Part shown: positions 7,378 to 14,426 of the stretch, piece after piece
How positions within the stretch are numbered: position 1 is the first letter of the stretch
How the letters are laid out: every line of letters begins with the position of its first letter
Assembly (NCBI GenBank): GCA_003483885.1
Contig: DMXI01000665.1
Span: forward strand, 1 to 25,065
Length of the DNA stretch: 25,065 nt
Reading direction: 5' to 3'
Origin: Microscillaceae bacterium
Lineage (GTDB): Bacteria; Bacteroidota; Bacteroidia; Cytophagales; Microscillaceae
Notes under the pieces: generated by a model
The model's database searches: none
Told to the model about the DNA's origin: nothing
The model's input: the letters and a program-made list of their open reading frames with translations, nothing else
Translations under genes and position numbers: made by a program

Positions 7378-9561
7378 ATGAAAAAGGTAAACGTGTTCCA
7401 AGGGTATCGCCTTATTTTGTGGGTATTCCTTTCGGTAGTATTGGTTACTACTCTAGTGCTGGTTTTTGTTCAGTTTCAAAGTAGGGTTGCCCGCGAACAA
7501 GAGCAAATTAAAACTCAGGTACAAAAAAGCATCTCGAGTATGAATGTATTACTCGAAAAAGCCAACAGTAATTTATTCGCCCTCCGCAAAGAAGTAGAGT
7601 TTCATTTAAATCATCCACAAGTTACCACTCAACATGCCTTGGTACGTTACTTACAAAGCGACTCTAGTGGTCGATCTTTTCACATGGATGCACTGCCTGC
7701 CGAGCTACAAAAAAAGTTAGGGAATATTACTGGGTTGGGCAAGTTAGATACTACCCTTCAAGCTTCTCAACAGTCACTCAATGCGGCCTTAAATGCTGGT
7801 CCTTTGCTACAAGCAGCTTTGGAAAATACTTCAGGGGCTACTTTGACTTATGCAGTATTTAACCGTGAAAAGTTCATCAACTTATATCCGTTCATCCCTT
7901 CTAAAGATTTTACCCTCAGCCAGGAAGTACTCAATCACAACGCTGAAGTATACACAGAAGTAACTCCGCAAAATAACCCGAAGCGAGAGATGAAATGGTC
8001 TAGAATTTACCAAGATGAAGTAGGCCACGGTCTAATGATTACCGCTTACCTCCCATTTTTCAAAAATAACCAGCTCGAGGGTATTTTAGGCCTTGATCTT
8101 ACCCTAGACTCCCTTAATGCCATCGTTGAACACTCGCAACGCAAATTGGGGACCTTATTTGTCACTACTCGAGACCAGCAGTTATTGGCACATCCTAAGG
8201 TAGTATCTTCTAAACAAAAGGCAATACTCTCTACCAAAGCCGCTTTCCCAGAGAGTATTGCTACTACAGCCATTAAAAATTACCTCACGCATGTACCCAA
8301 TACTTTTGAGCAAGAAGGTAATTATTGGGTATATTCTGAAAACATTCCTCATACTTCCTGGCGCATTACTTATTTGGTCAATTATTGGGATATCTACTTG
8401 AGTGTTTTCCGTGATGTGGGCATCAATACTACTTTCATCATTCTCACTATTTTTGTCTTGTTGTTTTTTACCAATCGCTATTCTCAGCGAAGGTTCATTT
8501 CCCCAGCCATGTCGCTGGTTACCCATATTCAAAACGAAAACAACCACCTCCCTGGCCAGCCTTATCAAGTCCCTCGACAGTGGCAACATTGGTTTGATGT
8601 GATAACTACTATTTTTGCCGATAATCGAAACTTGGTACAAAAGCTAAAGGTTCATAATGAAGCACTAGAACAAAAAGTAGCTGACAGAACCAGAGAAATC
8701 ACGGCTCAAAACGAAGAGCTTTTACAAAATCAGGAAGAAATTACCAGTCAACGAGACTACATTGCCAGTCAGAATCAAGCGCTTAGACGTAAAGAGGAAA
8801 ACATTCAGCACAGCCTCAATGCGGCTCTTACGATACAGCAGGCAGTGTTACCTGCTGAACAAAAATTCTGTGATTTTTTTGAGGACTATTTTATCTTGTT
8901 TAAACCCAAAGATGTAGTATCAGGTGATTTTTATTGGTTATGGCAAAAAAGTCCCCAGGAAGTCCTAATGATGGTGGGAGATTGTACCGGACATGGCATC
9001 CCAGGTGCCTTTATGACTATGATTACCAGTGCTTTGCTTGATAGACTGACACGTATCAAAGGGATTGAAAATCCAGCGGAAGTGTTGGTAGGTTTGGATA
9101 AGGAAGTAAAAAAGTTATTGAGACAGGAAGAAACCAACAGCACTGACGGCCTGGAGGGGGTTGTGTTTGGTCTAAAGCAACAAGAAAGTGGCGAATATCA
9201 GCTTAATTTTGCTTCGGCGCGTAGTCAGGCATATTATATACTTCCTCATCAATCAGAAGTTCAAGTATTGGACGGGGATCGTACGTTTGTAGGAGGCATG
9301 GGAACTGATGTACGTACGTTTAGCAATAAAATTAAACATTTGCCTAAAGGTACCTTGCTGTACTTTGGCAGCGATGGTTACCCTGATCAAAATAATGCAG
9401 CCCGGAAAAAGCTGGGACGTAAGCAACTCAAGCAACTCTTATTAACTGTTTGCTCCCAAAAAATGTCAGCACAACATCAATACTTAACGCAAACCCTCAA
9501 AACGCACATGAAAGATACTGATCAACGGGATGATATTTTACTGCTAGGGCTTAAATTATAG
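7378..9561 (+). CDS. Membrane sensor with RsbU/SpoIIE-type PP2C phosphatase domain (copy 2)
   Basis: About 727 residues from the ATG at 7378 (MKKVNVFQGYR), collinear with the gene at 4821 along its whole length. It has an N-terminal membrane helix, a periplasmic sensor region, a second membrane helix near residues 348-367, a coiled coil with ADRTREITAQNEELLQNQ, and a PP2C domain with VVSGDFYW, GDCTGHGIPGAFMTM and DTDQRDDILLLG. The sensor regions differ most, the phosphatase motifs least, so the pair probably arose by tandem duplication and may sense different ligands with the same output. It ends in TAG, so TAG is also used as a normal stop in this neighbourhood. Confidence 0.85.
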   Translation: MKKVNVFQGYRLILWVFLSVVLVTTLVLVFVQFQSRVAREQEQIKTQVQKSISSMNVLLEKANSNLFALRKEVEFHLNHPQVTTQHALVRYLQSDSSGRSFHMDALPAELQKKLGNITGLGKLDTTLQASQQSLNAALNAGPLLQAALENTSGATLTYAVFNREKFINLYPFIPSKDFTLSQEVLNHNAEVYTEVTPQNNPKREMKWSRIYQDEVGHGLMITAYLPFFKNNQLEGILGLDLTLDSLNAIVEHSQRKLGTLFVTTRDQQLLAHPKVVSSKQKAILSTKAAFPESIATTAIKNYLTHVPNTFEQEGNYWVYSENIPHTSWRITYLVNYWDIYLSVFRDVGINTTFIILTIFVLLFFTNRYSQRRFISPAMSLVTHIQNENNHLPGQPYQVPRQWQHWFDVITTIFADNRNLVQKLKVHNEALEQKVADRTREITAQNEELLQNQEEITSQRDYIASQNQALRRKEENIQHSLNAALTIQQAVLPAEQKFCDFFEDYFILFKPKDVVSGDFYWLWQKSPQEVLMMVGDCTGHGIPGAFMTMITSALLDRLTRIKGIENPAEVLVGLDKEVKKLLRQEETNSTDGLEGVVFGLKQQESGEYQLNFASARSQAYYILPHQSEVQVLDGDRTFVGGMGTDVRTFSNKIKHLPKGTLLYFGSDGYPDQNNAARKKLGRKQLKQLLLTVCSQKMSAQHQYLTQTLKTHMKDTDQRDDILLLGLKL

Positions 9562-9607
9562 CACTCATCTTTCATCTTCTTTAAAAATTTTCAAAAAAAT
9601 ATTAAAC

Positions 9608-9644
9608 CGCGCAAAAAGATTGCGTAGAGGCCACTCACATTTGT
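9608..9644 (+). promoter_or_regulatory. Palindrome and promoter region of the TROVE gene
   Basis: GCGCA (9609-9613), seven bases, TGCGT (9621-9625) form an imperfect palindrome. It is followed by AGAG and, after a short gap, CACATTTGTA, which resembles the Bacteroidota -7 element TAnnTTTG. The block ATTGCGTAGAG and the downstream CACnTTTGTA recur at 24839-24877 with the same spacing. No good -33 TTTG is present, which suggests an activator or alternative sigma factor at the palindrome. Confidence 0.55.
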
Positions 9645-9690
9645 ACAAGAATATAAAGCAAACTTGATCATTCAAAAACACTGAAACACT

Positions 9691-11262
9691 ATGAAATTTA
9701 ATACAAAGGCCAAAAACAGTCGGGTAGTTGCCAACTATATGGGAGGTAAGTCCTTTAAGCTGGACCTAGCCACTGAACTATACACTGCAGTGGTGACTAC
9801 TATGCTGGATGACTCTTACTACGAAAAAGCAGGAGATCGTTTGAAACGCATCAAGGCATTAATTGCGAAAAATGATCCGGTATTTGTGGCCAAGCTGGCC
9901 ATTTATGCCCGAGAAAAAATGCACCTTCGTACCATTCCTCAAGTATTGATGGTAGAGTTGGCCAAGGTACATAGTGGGGATAGTTTAGTATCTGAAACCT
10001 TGCCTCGGGTAGTACGCCGAGCTGACGAAATCACTGAATTGCTGGCTTATTATGGCATTGCCAATGCACGCAATGGGGTGAAGAAATTGAATAAGCTCTC
10101 GAAACAATTGCAGAAGGGGCTGGCAATGGCATTCAATCAATTTGATGAATACCAATTTGCCAAATACAACCGCCAGACTGCGGTAAGTTTAAAAGACGCG
10201 TTGTTTGTGGTACACCCTAAGCCTAAAAACACGACTCAACAGGAAGTTTTTGATAAAATTGTCAATGGTAACTTAGCCATACCCTACACTTGGGAAACCC
10301 AACTTTCGCAATTAGGACAGCAAGCGTTTGCCTCAGATGAGGCTAAGCTTCAGGCTAAAGCCCAATTGTGGGAAGAATTGGTGACTAGTGGCAAAGTGGG
10401 CTACATGGCGCTATTGCGTAACTTGCGAAACATTATTATTGATGGTACCGATGTGGCTTTGAATCACACTTTGAAAATTATTGCGGATAAAACTCGAGTG
10501 GCTAAGTCTAAGCAGCTGCCATTCCGTTTTTTGTCGGCTTATGTAGAATTAGAAAAACTACGTAAGCAGCAAGATTTGTTTGCTCAAGATACTTTGAAAA
10601 AACTCGAAAAAGCCATTGAGGCAGTAGGCCAGGCCGTGATTTATTCAGTAGATAACTTGCCCGATATGGGAGGTAAAACCTTGATTTTGTCAGATAACTC
10701 AGGAAGTATGTACGGTGATAGAGGAGGTAATTCATTGGTATCGGCTTTTAGCAAACGTACCAGTGCCGATATTGCCAACTTGTTTGGGGTATTGTATTGG
10801 ACCAAATCACCTGATACGCATATTGGATTGTTTGGCGATCGCCTGATTACTCCTGATGTGCAACGACGCTGGAGTGTATTTGACAACTTCGATAAAGTAA
10901 GCAAGGCTGCCAAAGACTGTGGTGGGGCTACCGAAGCAGGTATTTTTACTATGATGAAAAAGCTCATCAACGAAAAAATCAAGGTAGATCGAATCATCAT
11001 TTTCTCTGACTGTCAAGTAGGCACGGGCTGTAATTGGTTTGGTGATAGCTTTACTGGAAGCGATTTCAATAAGTTATTCCAGCAATACAAAAAGCAGATC
11101 AACCCTGAAGTAATTACCTACAGTGTAGACTTGCGAGGATATGGTAATACTTTGTTTAGCGACGGGGTAATGACTGTAGGAGGCTGGAGCAATAAAATCT
11201 TTGACATGATGTATGCCCTTGAAAACGGGAGTACCATTATGCAGGAGATTATGAGTGTGTAA
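9691..11262 (+). CDS. rsr: TROVE-vWA protein, bacterial Ro60 orthologue (Rsr-like)
   Basis: A 523-residue protein, close to the usual Ro60 length. The N-terminal two thirds is the HEAT-like TROVE ring; its start NSRVVANYMGGKSFKL fits the family's opening. The C-terminal vWA domain has a MIDAS DNSGSM (Asp335, Ser337, Ser339), Thr414 in GGATEAG, and Asp440 in IIIFSDCQVG, so all five metal-site residues are in place. Ro60 binds Y RNAs on its outer surface and misfolded RNA ends in its central hole, and in bacteria it works with PNPase, or sits beside RtcA/RtcB repair genes. No rtcB is in this window. Its promoter region is shared with the hairpin RNA at the right edge. Downstream come tRNA-like and structured RNAs, then the SPFH gene. 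Confidence 0.92.
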   Translation: MKFNTKAKNSRVVANYMGGKSFKLDLATELYTAVVTTMLDDSYYEKAGDRLKRIKALIAKNDPVFVAKLAIYAREKMHLRTIPQVLMVELAKVHSGDSLVSETLPRVVRRADEITELLAYYGIANARNGVKKLNKLSKQLQKGLAMAFNQFDEYQFAKYNRQTAVSLKDALFVVHPKPKNTTQQEVFDKIVNGNLAIPYTWETQLSQLGQQAFASDEAKLQAKAQLWEELVTSGKVGYMALLRNLRNIIIDGTDVALNHTLKIIADKTRVAKSKQLPFRFLSAYVELEKLRKQQDLFAQDTLKKLEKAIEAVGQAVIYSVDNLPDMGGKTLILSDNSGSMYGDRGGNSLVSAFSKRTSADIANLFGVLYWTKSPDTHIGLFGDRLITPDVQRRWSVFDNFDKVSKAAKDCGGATEAGIFTMMKKLINEKIKVDRIIIFSDCQVGTGCNWFGDSFTGSDFNKLFQQYKKQINPEVITYSVDLRGYGNTLFSDGVMTVGGWSNKIFDMMYALENGSTIMQEIMSV

Positions 11263-11472
11263 TCGTGAGGAGTTAATTAGTTGGGAGTTCGTAGCGCCTG
11301 ACAGCTTTTGGTCTTTAGCCATTGGCCTTTGACTATCGGCTGTCTTATCATCTACCACCAATTTTAAACCCTATTTTAAGTGATTTGCAATTCACTTATA
11401 ATCAGTGTTTTACCAGTTTGGTAGTTAGAAGCTACAAACTCCTAACTATCAACTACCTACTAAAAATAAAAA
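11263..11472. other. Intergenic stretch before the tRNA-like cluster
   Basis: No gene is visible. It includes a low-complexity run of TTTAGCCATTGGCC-like units (about 11308-11343), similar in style to 17046-17080. Confidence 0.35.
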
Positions 11473-11552
11473 GGTGTCGTAAAGAAGCGTTACTTCGGTT
11501 AGAACGTTTGATTAGGGATCAAAAGGACGCGGGTTCAACTCCCGCCCAAGGC
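11473..11552 (+). tRNA. tRNA-like sequence without a matching acceptor stem
   Basis: A T-arm GCGGG-TTCAACT-CCCGC (11529-11545), a five-base variable loop AGGAC, an anticodon-like arm TTTGA/TCAAA around TTAGGGA (11507-11523) and a D-arm-like GCGTT/AACGT with a loop holding CGGTTAG (11487-11507) are in tRNA order. GGTGTCG at the 5' end (11473-11479) would be the acceptor, but the sequence after the T-arm (CCAAGGC) does not pair with it and instead folds on itself with GCCTTTGG (11557-11564). In the normal register the anticodon would be AGG, unusual in bacteria. The 5' block AAAGGTGTCGTA recurs exactly at the right edge of the window. This is likely a tRNA mimic or a damaged tRNA. Confidence 0.55.
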
Positions 11553-11580
11553 TTTGGCCTTTGGTAGTTCAGTATTTTTT

Positions 11581-11714
11581 CAGTCGCTTTTTGCCCGTTA
11601 CCCTTTTTTTATAAAATATATAAGATAACCGCCATCTGTAAAAACTGGTGCACCCCAATTTACAGAGTATAGCGGGGGGTGCATTAAGCGGTTCGAATCC
11701 GCGTGAGCGATTGG
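11581..11714 (+). ncRNA. tRNA-like RNA candidate enclosing an H-type pseudoknot
   Basis: CAGTCGCT (11581-11588) pairs with AGCGATTG (11706-11713), one G-U, as an acceptor-like helix. A T-arm GCGG-TTCGAAT-CCGC (11688-11702) sits just inside its 3' strand. Between them TCTGTAAA (11635-11642) pairs perfectly with TTTACAGA (11659-11666), and TGCACCCC (11649-11656) with GGGGTGCA (11676-11683). These two 8-bp helices interleave, giving an H-type pseudoknot with loops of 6, 2 and 9 bases. The plan, acceptor plus T-arm with a pseudoknot replacing the D and anticodon arms, recalls tmRNA or viral tRNA-like structures, but no tag reading frame or SsrA-type core is seen. Confidence 0.5.
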
Positions 11715-11773
11715 TTGCAACACGTTTGTGTATGAAAAGCACTTGAGTCACAATCAAGCGAAGCTAAATTTAA

Positions 11774-11878
11774 GGTAGAAGGGCACTTGTCTTTTGTGAG
11801 TTTGCAAAATAGAGGATACCGTAAAGTCCACAGGGTTTTATTCAATTTATTTTCCCTGACAAAAGATATTCTTCTACC
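11774..11878 (+). ncRNA. 105-nt double-stem RNA candidate before the SPFH gene
   Basis: GGTAGAAG (11774-11781) pairs perfectly with CTTCTACC (11871-11878), then after an asymmetric internal loop TCTTTTGT (11790-11797) pairs perfectly with ACAAAAGA (11859-11866). CAGGG (11831-11835)/CCCTG (11854-11858) stacks directly on the inner helix. An AT-rich tail with five T (11880-11884) follows. End-paired transcripts of about 100 nt with an internal loop are the form of Y RNAs; this identity is inference. It could instead be a long 5' leader of the SPFH gene, 62 bases downstream. Confidence 0.45.
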
Positions 11879-11939
11879 ATTTTTATCAAAAAGTAGAGAC
11901 AACTTCTATCAGTGATCACTACAAAATCGACTTGACAAC

Positions 11940-12674
11940 ATGAAATTTTCTTTCAAAGAAATGGTAAAACCAAACCGCGTAGGTTTTCTATTTATTGATC
12001 ATGTATTTGAGAAAATGCTAAAACCTGGAGTGTATAAATTCCCCAGATTCTCAAACAAGGATATATCGGTTTATACGGTATCGGTGTTAAGTCGCTGGAT
12101 ATTTGTAGCTGGTCAGGAGGTGTTGACTCAGGATAATATTACGTTGCGAATCTCGTATGACTTTTCTTACAAAGTAACTGATTTTGAGGCTTTTCGTAAT
12201 CAAGTAGATTTTTTGGAAAGTGGGCATAATCTCACTTTGGGCATTGAAAACCAGATCCGTTCGATTTCTCAAACCGTGATTCGCGACATTGTAGCAGGCG
12301 TAGCAAGTACTTTGCTGAATGATAAACGTGCGGCGTTGTTTGAGAACGTGGGGGAATTGCTACAAGAAAGGGTAAAAGGGTATGGAATCACGATTGAGCA
12401 AGTGTTGTTGAAAGATATTTTCTTTCCTAAAAAGATTCAGGAGCTATTTGCTCAGCAACTGGAAGCCAACATTCGCTCTAAGGCCGATTTGGATAAAGCA
12501 CGTACTCAAGTGGCTACCGCTAGAGCTTTGAAAAATGCGGCAGACCTCATGCGTGACAACGAAAATATTAAGTTTTTGAAAATGATGGAGACTTTGACTG
12601 AACTATCAGCCAAGGGAAAACATACTTTTATGATTGGAAGCGATTTTTATCAATCATCCAATAAAACAAAATAA
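11940..12674 (+). CDS. Soluble SPFH/band-7 (slipin-like) protein
   Basis: A 244-residue band-7 domain protein. The N-terminal part (VKPNRVGFLFIDHVFEKMLKPG) is the first strand pair of the SPFH fold, followed by ISVYTVSVLSR, the SYDFSYKVTD strand, and the C-terminal helix rich in charged residues and Ala. There is no N-terminal membrane helix, unlike typical stomatins, so it would be cytoplasmic or membrane-associated through other contacts. SPFH proteins oligomerise into rings or cages. Slipin-like genes are known to me from RtcB/TROVE RNA-repair neighbourhoods, which fits the TROVE gene upstream; a scaffold role is inference. It probably shares a transcript with the two genes downstream, interrupted only by the hairpin at 12681-12752. 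Confidence 0.8.
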   Translation: MKFSFKEMVKPNRVGFLFIDHVFEKMLKPGVYKFPRFSNKDISVYTVSVLSRWIFVAGQEVLTQDNITLRISYDFSYKVTDFEAFRNQVDFLESGHNLTLGIENQIRSISQTVIRDIVAGVASTLLNDKRAALFENVGELLQERVKGYGITIEQVLLKDIFFPKKIQELFAQQLEANIRSKADLDKARTQVATARALKNAADLMRDNENIKFLKMMETLTELSAKGKHTFMIGSDFYQSSNKTK

Positions 12675-12680
12675 AGACAT

Positions 12681-12752
12681 AGTCAGGCTATGGTACTTCT
12701 TCCTTCTAACATTGACTCCAAATCAACTTTTAGAGGTACCCCTTTCCTGATT
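12681..12752 (+). ncRNA. Conserved hairpin RNA, copy 1 (Y-RNA candidate)
   Basis: The outer helix AGTCAGG/CCTGATT (12681-12687 with 12746-12752) includes one G-U. A 4x5 internal loop follows, then GGTAC/GTACC (12692-12696 with 12736-12740), a seven-base pyrimidine bulge TTCTTCC (12697-12703), TTCTAA/TTAGAG (12704-12709 with 12730-12735), and an apical TTGA/TCAA with a seven-base loop. Seven T follow the last helix. A second copy at 24944-25014 keeps every helix with substitutions on both sides. It lies between the SPFH stop and the ATG at 12785 and could be processed out or end part of the transcription. Confidence 0.65.
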
Positions 12753-12784
12753 TTTTTAACCTAAATATTAAACAGCATAAAACA

Positions 12785-13384
12785 ATGGAGCCTTAGCTAA
12801 TACCTTTTGAATTGCACCTGACTACAGGGATGTTATCCTTACAGGAGCAAGAAGCATTTGTCAATTTTTGTAATCAACAAGGCGTAAAGCCTTTACTCAT
12901 TGAGTTGTCCAGAGGGGCACACACCCAACAACCAATGATTAGTGAGATAACTCATTTACCCAGCCTGGAAGAAGCCCTCAAACTCGCCAACCATTACTCG
13001 AACGAGTTGCAAAAAGAGGGTTTTGAGGTAACGCGTCTTAAAATTGAGGTACCCGCCACAAAAGCAAGTTTCTTTGCTGCAAGTGGTACGCATTTCAAAC
13101 GCTATTTTGAGTGGCACGGAAAGGTAAATTATACACGAGTAGATGATTTGCTTGCCCTTTGTACTACATATGAAGTACACTTATCACGTAACGCTTTGAA
13201 AAACGAGGCTGACACTCGATTTGTGACCCTGCGGGAGTATGGAAATTATGAAACTTTTATCCATCGCCGCAACCAAGTGATTTCGGCACTTATAGAAGGG
13301 GCTTGGAATCTTCGCAAACAACAATCAGAGTATTGTGTGTACGACAGTAATGTATTTTTGGACAACGGTTGGTTAACAGTTTAA
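12785..13384 (+). CDS. Conserved protein of unknown function with an in-frame TAG at codon 4
   Basis: From the ATG at 12785 the frame reads M-E-P-TAG, then LIPFELHLTTG onward to TAA at 13382, 199 residues if TAG is read as an amino acid. The ATG has the A-rich leader (CATAAAACA) usual here, and FELHLT looks like the domain's first strand, so starts after the TAG (TTG 12812 or ATG 12830) would remove a core strand. The remainder contains LSRGAHTQQPMIS (about residues 41-54), RYFEWHGKVNY, HLSRNALK, RFVTLREYGN and YCVYDSNVFLDNGW. I recognise these from a bacterial family often paired with AbiEii-like nucleotidyltransferases, as here; its role is not known to me. Apart from the TAG the frame is undamaged. 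A nonsense mutation, readthrough or a late start are all possible. Confidence 0.6.
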
Positions 13385-13404
13385 AATTGATAAATAAGAT
13401 AATA

Positions 13405-14331
13405 ATGGAAACAAAACATTTAAGAAGAATGCAGGTATTTGAGGCGTTTTTACGCCGTAATGCTCAATTGGATTTTCCTTTTATGCTAAAGGGTAGCATC
13501 GTAACCCGACAATATGTGGAAGAACCTTAGGCTCGAACACCTGGCGATATGGATTGGGTATGTATGAAACGCTTTACCAGTCCTAAAAAAGCCCAAAAGC
13601 TATTCAACAAATGGCTAAAGGCGGTTACTTCGCTTGATTTAGACGATGGTGTCAAGTTTAAATCGTTTCGGGAGGATAACTACTGGGAAGATATGGAGTA
13701 TGGCTTGCTCTATGATGATATGACTGAGCTTTCTACTGTAGGTACAAAGCTAGCATTTGAGCTAGAAGATAGTATCGAGCCAGAATATATGTACTTGGAT
13801 ATTTCGCTCCATTTGGAGTGGCAGGCTACTCCAGTGTCGTTGTTGTATCAGCCCATGAGTGGCGAACCCTTTACCTTGGCCTATACGGCACCGTTGAGTT
13901 TGCAAATTGCCTGGAAAATACACCAAACTTTGATCCGGTTACGAATTAAAGATGTACACGATTTGATTTGGTTGCTCAAGCATCCATCATATGACTTGGA
14001 AGCCATCGGAGAAACAGCGCGATATCTGATCGATGAGTATTATATCACCAGACATACTCATCAAGAAAACTTAGTGCAACTCAAGTACTTTTTAGCGGAT
14101 GAGTTCGATAAAGTAAATTATTATACTGCTTCTAATGATGCCCAGTTATGGAGAGACTGGGAGAACTATGCAGCAAAAAATGAGATTAAGAACAGCGTAG
14201 CCTCATTTGAGGCAATGCGTATCGAGTTGCAAGCATCGCTCGAGCAATCTGGCTTTAAAGAATACATAGCAGTATTTGGCTGGCCTACACCTTCGGAAGA
14301 GGCCAAGCACTATAAGAAAAATTATTATTAA
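13405..14331 (+). CDS. AbiEii-like nucleotidyltransferase with an in-frame TAG at codon 42
   Basis: From ATG 13405 the frame runs 308 codons to TAA with one internal TAG (13528-13530). Before it lie a helix (HLRRMQVFEAFLRRN) and MLKGSIVTRQYVEEP, the strand-plus-Gly-Ser motif of the nucleotidyltransferase fold (Gly30, Ser31). Just after it comes ARTPGDMDWV with the catalytic pair Asp48 and Asp50, and the third Asp is Asp132 in YMYLDIS. C-terminal helices with KDVHDLIWLL match AbiEii-type proteins. An internal start at ATG 13549 would lose the Gly-Ser motif and Asp48, so only a readthrough product could be active. It follows the previous gene by 20 bases and shares the same GA(G/A)-CCT-TAG context. 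The likely activity is nucleotide transfer to RNA (perhaps tRNA ends) or protein; substrate unknown. Confidence 0.65.
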
Positions 14332-14386
14332 CCATCAGGCAAAAGAAACCTTTTAAAATCTTCATTATAGCCACATATAATGTACG

Positions 14387-14423
14387 GTGTTGCATCCTGA
14401 ACTTTGGGGTGTAACACTTTTTT
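14387..14423. terminator. Terminator between convergent genes
   Basis: GTGTTGCATCC (14387-14397) pairs along its whole length with GGGTGTAACAC (14407-14417), two G-U pairs, around a nine-base loop, followed by six T (14418-14423). It ends the island on the + strand. The reverse reading has no equal T-tract but may still slow transcription from the phosphoesterase side. Confidence 0.8.
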
Positions 14424-14426
14424 GCA

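Noticed and set aside
9608..9640. Sigma-54 (RtcR-type) promoter before the TROVE gene
   Set aside because: No GG and GC doublets with the required 10-base spacing (TGGCAC-N5-TTGC) were found on either strand.
11308..11343. TTTAGCC/TTGGCC runs here and at 17046-17080 as a defined repeat family
   Set aside because: The similarity is loose and low-complexity; alignment does not give a constant unit length.
11322..11567. 81-residue + strand protein reading
   Set aside because: It runs through the tRNA-like sequence, has no coding character and starts in the low-complexity stretch.
11581..11714. tmRNA (ssrA)
   Set aside because: The T-arm and pseudoknot recall it, but there is no tag reading frame, no further pseudoknots and the acceptor is not the tmRNA GGGG type.
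13525..13535. Programmed +1 or -1 frameshift at CCT-TAG-G
   Set aside because: The catalytic residues after the TAG (GDMDWV) are in the same frame as the sequence before it, so a shift would lose the domain. Readthrough or mutation are the options.
13531..13545. T-loop-like CTCGAAC just after the second TAG as a tRNA-like recoding element
   Set aside because: Only three base pairs could close it, and the sequence is coding for the catalytic strand.
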